From: an uncultured Succinivibrio sp.
GTDB lineage: Bacteria; Pseudomonadota; Gammaproteobacteria; Enterobacterales; Succinivibrionaceae
Direction of reading: 5' to 3'
Assembly (NCBI GenBank): GCA_900754255.1
Contig: CAAECI010000080.1
Location: forward strand, 1 to 30,799
Length of the DNA stretch: 30,799 bases
Each line of letters begins with the position of its first letter. Position 1 is the stretch's first letter. A program made the translations under genes and the position numbers. Shown piece by piece: positions 1 to 7,360 of the stretch. The notes below the pieces were generated by a model. That model worked only from the letters and a program-made list of their open reading frames with translations. It was not told the DNA's origin and made no database searches.

Positions 1-1
1 A

Positions 2-241
2 GCCTATGATCAATTCTTCAGTGATCCGGCTGTAAGACATATGTATTTAAGACGCGAGATGGCGCGCATGGATTATGAGGTCGCCGTGGAGAACAGAGCG
101 GAACGCGCAAGACAAGAAACTACCGAGAAAAATGCTTTGGCCTTTATAAAAAAAGGATTACCCAAGGACATGGTATTTGAAACGTTAAAAATGTCTGATC
201 AAGAGATCTCAGACTTTTTGAATAAATACAAAGATCTCTAA
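2..241 (+). CDS. Rpn-family recombination-promoting nuclease / PD-(D/E)XK transposase, C-terminal fragment
   Basis: The reading frame is open from the left edge and ends with TAA at 239-241, so only about the last 79 residues are visible. The Met codon at 41 is probably internal, because the frame continues upstream without a stop. The fragment has the tail layout of Rpn/PD-(D/E)XK transposase-like proteins: an aromatic helix (MYLRREMARMDYE), a charged Glu/Arg-rich helix, then a short helical module (FIKKGLPKDMVFETLKMSDQEISDF) like the 'KGLSIEEIAEITGLSEEEI' ending of that family. The nuclease core lies outside the window. Rpn proteins are known as RecA-independent recombination-promoting DNases, often in many copies per genome. 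The assignment rests on the tail pattern alone and a different protein with a similar tail is possible. Confidence 0.55.
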   Translation, partial: AYDQFFSDPAVRHMYLRREMARMDYEVAVENRAERARQETTEKNALAFIKKGLPKDMVFETLKMSDQEISDFLNKYKDL

Positions 242-324
242 GCAGACAAAAGCTACAAAACGGCAAGTCTAAGACGGATTTTCTTATAGTATCCATAGCC
301 ATCACTGTTGCTTGCCACACATAT

Positions 325-355
325 AAAAATCCCTCCTTAAACTATAGGGAGGGAT
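325..355 (-). terminator. Intrinsic terminator after rbfA
   Basis: On the minus strand an 8-bp stem (ATCCCTCC at 329-336 pairing with GGAGGGAT at 348-355) closes an 11-nt loop and is followed by five T residues (325-329). It lies 19 nt past the rbfA stop codon. The rimP-nusA-infB-rbfA transcript therefore probably ends here, not continuing into truB-rpsO as in E. coli. Confidence 0.75.
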
Positions 356-373
356 CTCTAAATCAAATCGACT

Positions 374-730
374 TTAGTTTTTACTTAAGCCCTTGGCAAT
401 CAACGCATCAAGTTCCATGGACTTTGTTAAAAGCTCGTCATAGCGCAGATCAAGATCAGGCATATAACGCAAATTAAGTCGCCCCGCCAGGGTCGAACGC
501 AGGAAGCCCTTGGCCTTTTTGAGAGTCTTCATCGCCTCGTCCACCTCCTCCTTGGAATCGGTGAGAAAGCTTATGTACACTCTGGCATTGCGCAAATCAG
601 GAGATACATTGACCTCCGTGACCGTTGCATTACGAACGCGCGGATCTTTAAGCTCATTTTGGAGAATGTCGCTCAGCTCACGGCGGACGGCCGAAGCCAC
701 CCGCTCATTTCTTCCGTATGATCTGGGCAT
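374..730 (-). CDS. rbfA: Ribosome-binding factor A
   Basis: RbfA, 118 aa, is a KH-fold protein that binds the 16S rRNA helix 1 region during late 30S maturation and cold adaptation. The N terminus (RNERVASAVRRELSDILQNELKDPR) and the central VTEVNVSPDLRNARVYISFL block are hallmark RbfA segments, and the length matches the family (about 120-135 aa). The ATG at 730 lies 3 nt from the infB stop, so translation is probably coupled to infB. It is the last gene of the rimP-nusA-infB-rbfA operon and is followed by a terminator. The family assignment is secure. Confidence 0.95.
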   Translation of the reverse strand: MPRSYGRNERVASAVRRELSDILQNELKDPRVRNATVTEVNVSPDLRNARVYISFLTDSKEEVDEAMKTLKKAKGFLRSTLAGRLNLRYMPDLDLRYDELLTKSMELDALIAKGLSKN

Positions 731-733
731 TTT

Positions 734-3259
734 TTAATCCAGAGTACGTTTGACTTCGACGTTCTCGAAGACTTCAATCTGATCGCCTTCGCGCACATCC
801 TGGTAGTTTTTAACGCAGATGCCGCATTCAAGTCCCTGCTTAACCTCGGCAACGTCATCCTTAAAGCGACGCAACGAATCGAGCTCACCCTCGTAGATCA
901 CTACGTTGTCACGCAGCACGCGTATGGGGGCGGAACGTTTGACCACACCCTCCGATACCATACAGCCTGCAATGGATCCGAACTTGGGATGATGGAACAC
1001 ACTGCGTACCTGTGCCAAGCCGATGATCTCCTGACGAACCTCAGACTTAAGCAGACCGGACATGGCCTTCTTAACATCGTCGATCAAATCGTAAATCACG
1101 CTGTAGTAATGCAGATCCACGCTCTCAGTCTCAATCACGCGGCGGGCCGGAGCATCGGCACGGACGTTAAAGCCCAAAATAATGGCGTTGGAGGCCGTTG
1201 CAAGCGTAGCATCGGTTTCAGTGATACCGCCCACGCCGGAACCGACTATGGCCACCTTGACCTCGTCGTTTCCAAGCTTCAGCAATGCATCGGAGATTGC
1301 CTCAACAGAGCCCTGGGTGTCAGCCTTCAGCACGATGTTAAGTTCGGTTGCGGTGTTGTCCTTGAACATATTCTCAAGCTTGGCCTTCTGCTGACGGGCA
1401 ATCTTAAGCTCACGGAATTTGCCCTGACGGAAGAGCGCAACCTCGCGAGCCTTACGTTCATCGCGTACGGCCGTAACCTCATCGCCTGCAACCGGCACGC
1501 CTGAAAGTCCGTAAACCTCAACCGGCATGGATGGACCTGCCTCATCGACGGTCTTACCGTTCTCGTTACGCATGGAACGCACGCGACCGAACTGCAGACC
1601 GCACAAAATGATGTCGCCCTTTCTCAAGGTGCCAGAGCGCACCAGCACGGTGGCTACGGGACCACGACCTTTATCGAGTCGTGATTCGATGGTCACACCC
1701 TCGGCCAGACCGTCCTTAACGGCACGCAACTCCAGCATTTCTGCCTGTAGCATGATCCCTTCTAAAAGCTGATCGACGCCCATTCCGGACTTGGCGGACA
1801 CCTGAATGAACTGAGTGTCGCCGCCCATGGTATCCGGAATGACATTGTGCTGTAAAAGCTCGTTGGTCACGCGGGATGGATCGGCATCGGGCTTATCGCA
1901 CTTGTTGATTGCCACGATGATGGGCACCTTAGCCGCATGAGCGTGCTGAATGGCTTCGATGGTCTGAGGCATAACACCGTCGTCGGCTGCAACCACCAAC
2001 ACCACGATGTCGGTACACTGCGCACCGCGGGCACGCATGGCGGTAAATGCCGCATGACCCGGGGTATCGAGGAAGGTAATGCCGGTACCGCGGGTATCGA
2101 CGTGATAAGCACCGATACGCTGGGTAATACCGCCGGCCTCGCCTGCTGCTACCTTTGACTTACGAATGTAATCCAAAAGCGAGGTCTTACCGTGATCGAC
2201 GTGACCCATGATGGTAACGACGGGAGCGCGCGGAACGGTCTCCTTGATCTCTCCTCTGTCGGAAAGCAACGATTCCTCAAGCTCGTTTTCTTTTCTGAGC
2301 ACCACCTTGTGTCCCATTTCCTCGGCGACGATCTGAGCCGTACCCTGATCGAGCACCTGATTGATGGAAACCATTTCGCCCAATTTCATCAATACCTTGA
2401 TGACCTCGGAGGCCTTGACCGCCATCTTGGAGGCCAGCTCGGCCACGGTTACGGTCTCCCCGATCTCCACATCGCGGCTTACGGGGGCGGCGGGACGGTT
2501 AAAGCCGTGCTTTTGCTGATTGAGCTTGGCCGAGCCCTTGTAGTTGAGCTTGCCGGCCTTGCCGCCCTTACGGCGATCCTTAGGATTACGCTCCACACGC
2601 TCCTCTACGGCCGTACGGGCACGGGTCTGCTGACGACGATCACCGGAGACACCGCCGCGATCACGATGACGTCCGCGGTTCTCGGCCTCAATCTCCTGCT
2701 GTGCTTCGGCATCGCGAACCACCTTGGAGGTAGCCTCATCCTCATCATTGTCATCCTTTGAGCGCGCAGCCTCCTCGGCAGCCCAACGAGCCTCGTTTTC
2801 CTCAGCCAGACGGCGAGTCTGCTCAGCAAGACGTGCAGCCTCCTCCTCGCTCTTACGACGCTGCTCCTCTTCCTGCTTGCGGCGAAGCTCCTCTGTGGCC
2901 ACGTCCTCAACCTTTTCCTTCTTTTCGGCCTTGGCTGCAGCCTGAGCCTTTGCTGCCAGGGCGGCGGCCTCGCGGGCCTTGCGCTGCTTTTCAGCCTCGG
3001 CCTTTTTCTTTTCCTCCTCGAGACGACGCTTTTCCTCGGCGGCCTTACGAGCCTCTTCCTCGGCACGGGCCTTTTCCTCGGCCTCACGAGCCTTGCGAGC
3101 GGCGATCTCGGCAGGATTGATGATCTTCTTCTTACGAACCTCTACCTGCACCTTCTTGGTACGTCCGCCCTGCCCCTGTAAGGTCAGGGTACTGTGGGTT
3201 TTCTTGGAAAGCGACATGCGCATCGGAGTCTGCGCGTTTTCTTTATTCTCTTCACTCAT
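734..3259 (-). CDS. infB: Translation initiation factor IF-2
   Basis: IF-2, 841 aa, is the GTPase that places fMet-tRNA on the 30S subunit and promotes subunit joining. Visible layout: a short N-terminal IF2-associated segment (1-50), a long Ala/Glu/Lys/Arg helical linker (about 50-175), a basic Gly/Arg region (195-255), a second IF2_N module (about 263-325), then the G domain with G1 GHVDHGKT (352-359), G3 DTPGH (398-402) and G4 NKCD (452-455). Domains II, III and the C-terminal initiator-tRNA domain follow. A GAGGTG Shine-Dalgarno lies 8 nt before the ATG. The gene sits 15 nt after nusA. E. coli IF-2 is 890 aa; the shorter length comes from the linker. Whether an internal start makes shorter isoforms, as in E. 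coli, cannot be judged here. Confidence 0.97.
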   Translation of the reverse strand: MSEENKENAQTPMRMSLSKKTHSTLTLQGQGGRTKKVQVEVRKKKIINPAEIAARKAREAEEKARAEEEARKAAEEKRRLEEEKKKAEAEKQRKAREAAALAAKAQAAAKAEKKEKVEDVATEELRRKQEEEQRRKSEEEAARLAEQTRRLAEENEARWAAEEAARSKDDNDEDEATSKVVRDAEAQQEIEAENRGRHRDRGGVSGDRRQQTRARTAVEERVERNPKDRRKGGKAGKLNYKGSAKLNQQKHGFNRPAAPVSRDVEIGETVTVAELASKMAVKASEVIKVLMKLGEMVSINQVLDQGTAQIVAEEMGHKVVLRKENELEESLLSDRGEIKETVPRAPVVTIMGHVDHGKTSLLDYIRKSKVAAGEAGGITQRIGAYHVDTRGTGITFLDTPGHAAFTAMRARGAQCTDIVVLVVAADDGVMPQTIEAIQHAHAAKVPIIVAINKCDKPDADPSRVTNELLQHNVIPDTMGGDTQFIQVSAKSGMGVDQLLEGIMLQAEMLELRAVKDGLAEGVTIESRLDKGRGPVATVLVRSGTLRKGDIILCGLQFGRVRSMRNENGKTVDEAGPSMPVEVYGLSGVPVAGDEVTAVRDERKAREVALFRQGKFRELKIARQQKAKLENMFKDNTATELNIVLKADTQGSVEAISDALLKLGNDEVKVAIVGSGVGGITETDATLATASNAIILGFNVRADAPARRVIETESVDLHYYSVIYDLIDDVKKAMSGLLKSEVRQEIIGLAQVRSVFHHPKFGSIAGCMVSEGVVKRSAPIRVLRDNVVIYEGELDSLRRFKDDVAEVKQGLECGICVKNYQDVREGDQIEVFENVEVKRTLD

Positions 3260-3274
3260 ATTCGATGCACCTCG

Positions 3275-4771
3275 TTATTCTTTGTCCGCAGTGTCGTTTT
3301 TGAACCAGTATTCATTGCGGGCGGCCATAATTATTTCACCGGCCTTCTTCTCATCCACGCCCTCCAAATCGGTAAGATCATCCACCGCCTGATCGGCAAG
3401 ATCCTCACCCGACTTGATGCCGTGGGCTATGAGCATGGCAGCAAGCTTCTCATCCACGCCCTCTAAGGAAGAGAGCTCCTTAATACCGGCCTCCTCCTGC
3501 TCATGGGCCTTACGGTCTACGGCCTTCAATGCATTGTCCTGCAGCACCTTGGCCGTTTCCTCATCTAGCCCCTCGATGGCCGTAAGCTCCTCGAGGGGAA
3601 CATAGGCAACCTCCTCAAGGGAGGAGAAACCTGCATCGGACAAGGCCTGAGCAAACTCGTCATCGACGTTCAACCCCTCGGTAAAGACCTTCAGGATCTT
3701 ATTGTTCTCGGCCTGCAAGCCTTCCTCAAGCTCGCTGTCGGTCATGATCTTAAGATCCCAGCCCAAAAGAGCGGAGGCAAGACGCACGTTCTGTCCGCTG
3801 CGTCCTATGGCCAAGGCCAAATTTCCCTCGGCTACGCCTATGGAAATGGAGTGGCTGTCCTCATTGATGAGAATGCGCGAGACCTCGGCAGGCTCCATGG
3901 CATTGGTAACGTATTGAGCCAGATTCTCATCCCAAAGAACCACGTCGATCTTTTCGCCTGCAAGCTCGTTGGAAACGGCGGTCACACGGGCACCGCGCAT
4001 GCCTATGCAGGCCCCGCGGGGATCAATGCGGTGATCCTTCGAGCGAACGGAAATTTTGGCACGGGAGCCGGGATCGCGGGACACGCCCATGATCTCAATT
4101 ACGTCCTCACCTATTTCGGGTACCTCTATACGAAAGAGCTCCTTTAGGAATTCAGGAGAGGTACGGGTACAGATGATCTGCGGGCCCTTTCCGGGCTCGA
4201 CCTTGATCTCCTGCATCAAAACCTTAATACGATCGCCGCGTCCGTAGGTCTCATGAGGGATGATCTGATCACGCTTTAAAATGGCCTCGGCATTGTTGCC
4301 CAAATCTATGACCATGATCTCGTGAGTCTGTTTTTTAACGGTGGCATTGACGACATGTCCCACGTGCTCGCGCTGCTCGGCAATGATCTGCTCGCGCTCG
4401 GCATCCTTAACCTTTTGCGACAAAACCTGCTTGGCCGTCTGAATGGTGATGCGATCGAATTCTACGGAGGGGATCTCCTCCTCAACCACGTCACCGACGG
4501 CTATGCCATCGTGATCGATGCGGGCAGCCTCCAAGGAAATCTCGGAGGCGGGATTATCGAGCGGACCGTCAGTATCGACCACGGTCCAGCGACGGAAGGT
4601 CTCATAGGAGCCGTCCTTCTTATTGATAGCCACACGTACCGCTATATCCACGGGATACTTTTTCTTGGTAGCTGTGGCCAATGCCAGCTCGAGGGCCTCA
4701 AAGATCTTATCTCTGGGAATGGCGCGCTCGTTGGAAAGAGCCTCGGCGATTGCAATAATTTCCTTACCCAT
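3275..4771 (-). CDS. nusA: Transcription termination/antitermination factor NusA
   Basis: NusA, 498 aa, binds RNA polymerase and nascent RNA, modulating pausing, intrinsic termination and antitermination. The order is an N-terminal RNAP-binding domain (about 1-135, beginning GKEIIAIAEALSNERAIPRDKIFEALE), S1 (about 136-200), KH1 and KH2 (about 230-345, with DHRIDPRGACIGMRGARV and AIGRSGQNVRLAS), and two C-terminal acidic repeats (about 365-425 and 440-490). Having both acidic repeats is the gammaproteobacterial arrangement. A GAGGT Shine-Dalgarno lies 8 nt before the ATG, and the gene starts 11 nt after rimP. NusA represses its own operon in E. coli, which makes the terminator in this operon's leader a plausible feedback site (inference). 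Confidence 0.97.
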   Translation of the reverse strand: MGKEIIAIAEALSNERAIPRDKIFEALELALATATKKKYPVDIAVRVAINKKDGSYETFRRWTVVDTDGPLDNPASEISLEAARIDHDGIAVGDVVEEEIPSVEFDRITIQTAKQVLSQKVKDAEREQIIAEQREHVGHVVNATVKKQTHEIMVIDLGNNAEAILKRDQIIPHETYGRGDRIKVLMQEIKVEPGKGPQIICTRTSPEFLKELFRIEVPEIGEDVIEIMGVSRDPGSRAKISVRSKDHRIDPRGACIGMRGARVTAVSNELAGEKIDVVLWDENLAQYVTNAMEPAEVSRILINEDSHSISIGVAEGNLALAIGRSGQNVRLASALLGWDLKIMTDSELEEGLQAENNKILKVFTEGLNVDDEFAQALSDAGFSSLEEVAYVPLEELTAIEGLDEETAKVLQDNALKAVDRKAHEQEEAGIKELSSLEGVDEKLAAMLIAHGIKSGEDLADQAVDDLTDLEGVDEKKAGEIIMAARNEYWFKNDTADKE

Positions 4772-4782
4772 TTTTCAAAACC

Positions 4783-5334
4783 TCATTTGGTGCTCTGTTT
4801 TGCATTTGAATCGGGATCGAGAGCTGTTTTCTCCGTTTTTTTCTTTCCTACGCCCGGTTTTTTCTTCTCCTGATCAGGAAAAACTGGGACCACTCTTGCA
4901 AGCAGGATGTTGGAAAAAGCAACCTCGATCAAGGTTCCGTCTTCAAAAGCCAATTTTAAAATTCCGTCGCTCACCTCATTTAAGCGGGCGGTAAACTTAC
5001 GCTTGCCCTCCGCAGGAATGCGCAATTCCATCTTCAGATCGCTTCCCGTATAGCGTGCGGCCTGCTCGGCATTGAACAAAATTCTATCCATACCCGGAGA
5101 TGAAATTTCGAGCGTATATTTGGGTGCAATGGGATCGGCTACATCCAAAGCAGGAGAAATAAGATTTGAAAGATCGCCGCACTGATCAATACTAACTCCC
5201 TGCGGTCCCTCAACGTAGATCTGCAATGCAGCATGATCCCGCCCGCCGCGGTAACGTATGCCCCACAGCTCCAAGCCCGCAGCCTCAATAAAGGGCAAAA
5301 CGATCTCGCGTACTTTCTCTTCAACTCCCGCCAT
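4783..5334 (-). CDS. rimP: Ribosome maturation factor RimP
   Basis: RimP, about 183 aa, is needed for maturation of the 30S subunit. The N-terminal domain (VREIVLPFIEAAGLELWGIRYRGG) and the signature ISSPGMDRILF followed by a small SH3-like C-terminal domain are typical. I place the start at the ATG at 5334 because a GAGG Shine-Dalgarno lies 5 nt before it; a GTG at 5340 directly abuts that site and would leave no spacing. The protein is longer than E. coli RimP (150 aa), with a basic Lys-rich tail after about residue 155. It is the first gene of the nusA operon and lies directly behind a leader terminator. Confidence 0.93.
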   Translation of the reverse strand: MAGVEEKVREIVLPFIEAAGLELWGIRYRGGRDHAALQIYVEGPQGVSIDQCGDLSNLISPALDVADPIAPKYTLEISSPGMDRILFNAEQAARYTGSDLKMELRIPAEGKRKFTARLNEVSDGILKLAFEDGTLIEVAFSNILLARVVPVFPDQEKKKPGVGKKKTEKTALDPDSNAKQSTK

Positions 5335-5359
5335 CGACACCTCGATTAAAATTCAATTC

Positions 5360-5389
5360 AAAAAAAAAGGCCTCATATAAATGGGCCTT
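5360..5389 (-). terminator. Intrinsic terminator inside the rimP-nusA leader (putative attenuator)
   Basis: On the minus strand a stem of AAGGCC (5384-5389) and GGCCTT (5367-5372), extended by CAT/ATG around a bulged base, is followed by nine T residues (5360-5368). The U-tract ends about 25 nt before the rimP ATG, downstream of the promoter at 5484-5512. Readthrough of this site is required for any rimP-nusA-infB-rbfA expression from that promoter. It resembles the terminators known between metY and rimP in E. coli, although no tRNA gene is present here. Confidence 0.65.
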
Positions 5390-5483
5390 CTTCATAAGTT
5401 CCACTTGTTTTATGCAGTGAATCGATGCATTTTGCATGCGATAGTTTACCGCAGTCGCAACAGCACATGTTACGACCGCAGTA

Positions 5484-5512
5484 TTTATAGCAGAACACGG
5501 CAATTAAATCAA
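5484..5512 (-). promoter_or_regulatory. Sigma70 promoter of the rimP-nusA-infB-rbfA operon
   Basis: On the minus strand, TTGATT (5507-5512) and TATAAA (5484-5489) are separated by exactly 17 nt, a near-consensus housekeeping promoter. The expected start near 5477 gives a leader of about 140 nt that includes the terminator at 5360-5389. Confidence 0.7.
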
Positions 5513-5592
5513 GTTTTAACAAAATACAGCGTATAAAAAAATACATTACCCATACGCGAAGCATCAGATAAAAAATATGCCCCAAATGCAAA

Positions 5593-7317
5593 TCATGCGT
5601 CCAATTGGGCCACCTTCCAAATACTTTTGGCTTGCTTAGCCATATACAGCTGTCTTGCGGCTATGCTTTGCGCATTCCATTCTTCTTTGAAATCCTGCAC
5701 TACTTTTTGCGTAGTTAAGAATTGACTGCGGGCGAAAAGAGCTTTTTTCTCGGCATAACTTTTATTGCCAAGATCTCTGTTGTCGGTATCATTAAGTAAG
5801 ATCATATTGCCCAATCTGTAGGTCAGGGCCTGCATCTGCTGAAAGCTGAGGCCTCCCCAACCGTCCTCGGCCTGTTGCGGCAGTATATGCTCGATATTGT
5901 AAGTTTCACTGCAAAAATCCGGCTTGTGTCCGCCTGCGAATTGTTCCAATTCACACAGCACGTAGCGCACTATTTTTTTAGTACGAGAGTTATTCGTTTT
6001 GAATATTTTTTGTGAAAAATCATAACAGAATCTTTGGTCGTCGATATATACGGAAGAGAGCGCTTTTATGCATTGCAAAAGAGAGCTGATTTCCCCTTCT
6101 GAAATACTCTGCGCCGCTTTCGCATACACCTGCTCAAGATCAGATGGCGAGTAGTTTCCGATGATGCTGTAGCGAAAGGACACCACTTTGACTATGCGCA
6201 GCAACTTAATATAGTCATCCTCAACAAATTTTCTTTTTGCCGCAAGCAACAGGGGGAATGCCTGTCTGACCCCGAACAATTTCAGTACGCAGAGCTCGTT
6301 ATTTTCCATAAGCGACAAGGCTGAGGTTTCAGGATACACCAGCGCCAAATAGTGATCGAGATCCTCCTCCATTTCCCGCAACAATTGAAAAACCTCCGCA
6401 GGACTTGTCACGCTTTTGCGAATATTTTTAAAAAGATCGGCATGGCGCGAGAATTTGTACCTGCTATTGCGATGAAAACACAAAAAAGTCGGAAATTTTT
6501 CTTTCTGAAGTCTGCTTACTATACGCTCCCAGCGCTCCTCAAGATTATTAAGTTCGTGCTGCGAATTATTTCCATTGTCAAGTAGAGAAAAGAGGAAATT
6601 TTTAACTAAATCCGTTGATGAAAGCTGTACACCGCGCGAGTTTAAGGTTTCGAATACTCTGTAGGCATTCAATTCATCGCTGACCGTGATCACGGTAAAA
6701 AAAAGAGCATCGCAGATATTCTCAACCAGAGAGGCGACAAACTTTCCTTTTTCATCATCGATTATTTTTTTCAGATCATCTGCGATCCGCTCAAAAAAAT
6801 ATTCAAAGCATCTGCGCAGAAGATGCTCCGATACCTTCAAGCACCTTTGCGGCAAATGAATGAGGGGAACAAGATAATCCCTATAATATCCGTCATCATT
6901 GCGGTTTAAGGAGAGCTTTGAATGTGCGATCAGCGTGACGGGATCCAAATAACCTATATAGCTGCGTCTTAGTTGATCTGCTCGCTGCATATTATTTTTG
7001 GCATCGATACCACCTTCTGACAGCGTTTGCAGATGCTTAATAGCGGCTAAGATCACAAGCGAGAGTGTGGTCAATCTTTGCTGTCCGTCGATGATCCTAA
7101 AATTTTTTTGATCGCCGCTTTGCAGCACCAAATAGCCCATATAATGCGCGCTTTCGTCTGGATCTTGCCGCAAAGCCGTAAGATCATACCAAAGATCCTC
7201 CCATTGCGGGAGGTCCCAGCTGTAATCACGTTGAAAGCGCGGAACGTTATAGAAAAACCCGTTTCCGAGTAAGGATCTCAAAGTATCGTTTCCCGTCTTA
7301 AAGCCTATTCTCGGCAT
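5593..7317 (-). CDS. DUF262/DUF1524 (GmrSD-type) protein, probable defence nuclease
   Basis: A 574-aa single-chain protein with an N-terminal DUF262 domain (ParB/Srx-like) and a C-terminal DUF1524 His-Me-finger domain. Seen: NVPRFQRDYSWDLPQWEDLW (about 25-44) and the hallmark IDGQQRLTTLSL (about 77-88) of DUF262; YNIEHILPQQ near residue 470 carries the catalytic-type His of DUF1524. Fused DUF262-DUF1524 proteins include GmrSD type IV restriction enzymes, which use NTP and cut modified phage DNA; many homologues lie in defence islands. A good AGGAGA Shine-Dalgarno precedes the ATG. The gene is visibly AT-richer and less GATC-dense than its neighbours, which suggests acquisition. It starts 43 nt after the TerC-family gene and could be cotranscribed with it. 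Target and activity are unknown. Confidence 0.85.
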   Translation of the reverse strand: MPRIGFKTGNDTLRSLLGNGFFYNVPRFQRDYSWDLPQWEDLWYDLTALRQDPDESAHYMGYLVLQSGDQKNFRIIDGQQRLTTLSLVILAAIKHLQTLSEGGIDAKNNMQRADQLRRSYIGYLDPVTLIAHSKLSLNRNDDGYYRDYLVPLIHLPQRCLKVSEHLLRRCFEYFFERIADDLKKIIDDEKGKFVASLVENICDALFFTVITVSDELNAYRVFETLNSRGVQLSSTDLVKNFLFSLLDNGNNSQHELNNLEERWERIVSRLQKEKFPTFLCFHRNSRYKFSRHADLFKNIRKSVTSPAEVFQLLREMEEDLDHYLALVYPETSALSLMENNELCVLKLFGVRQAFPLLLAAKRKFVEDDYIKLLRIVKVVSFRYSIIGNYSPSDLEQVYAKAAQSISEGEISSLLQCIKALSSVYIDDQRFCYDFSQKIFKTNNSRTKKIVRYVLCELEQFAGGHKPDFCSETYNIEHILPQQAEDGWGGLSFQQMQALTYRLGNMILLNDTDNRDLGNKSYAEKKALFARSQFLTTQKVVQDFKEEWNAQSIAARQLYMAKQAKSIWKVAQLDA

Positions 7318-7360
7318 GTTCTTCTCCTAAGCTTTTTATCTGCCCTTTGCCGTTTCCTTG

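Noticed and set aside
2192..2761. Long open frames on the plus strand opposite infB (also opposite nusA, the EAL gene and ftsH).
   Set aside because: They mirror the codon pattern of strongly supported genes on the other strand and show no ribosome sites or family motifs.
5373..5468. A Cys-rich small frame in the rimP leader (starts MCCCDCGKL), suggestive of a cysteine-sensing leader peptide.
   Set aside because: Its ATG would lie only about 9 nt after the predicted transcript start, leaving no ribosome site, and nusA operon control by cysteine has no known basis.
5341..5592. Search for a tRNA-fMet or other tRNA in the rimP leader region, as in E. coli metY.
   Set aside because: No cloverleaf, T-loop or anticodon arm could be formed by eye.
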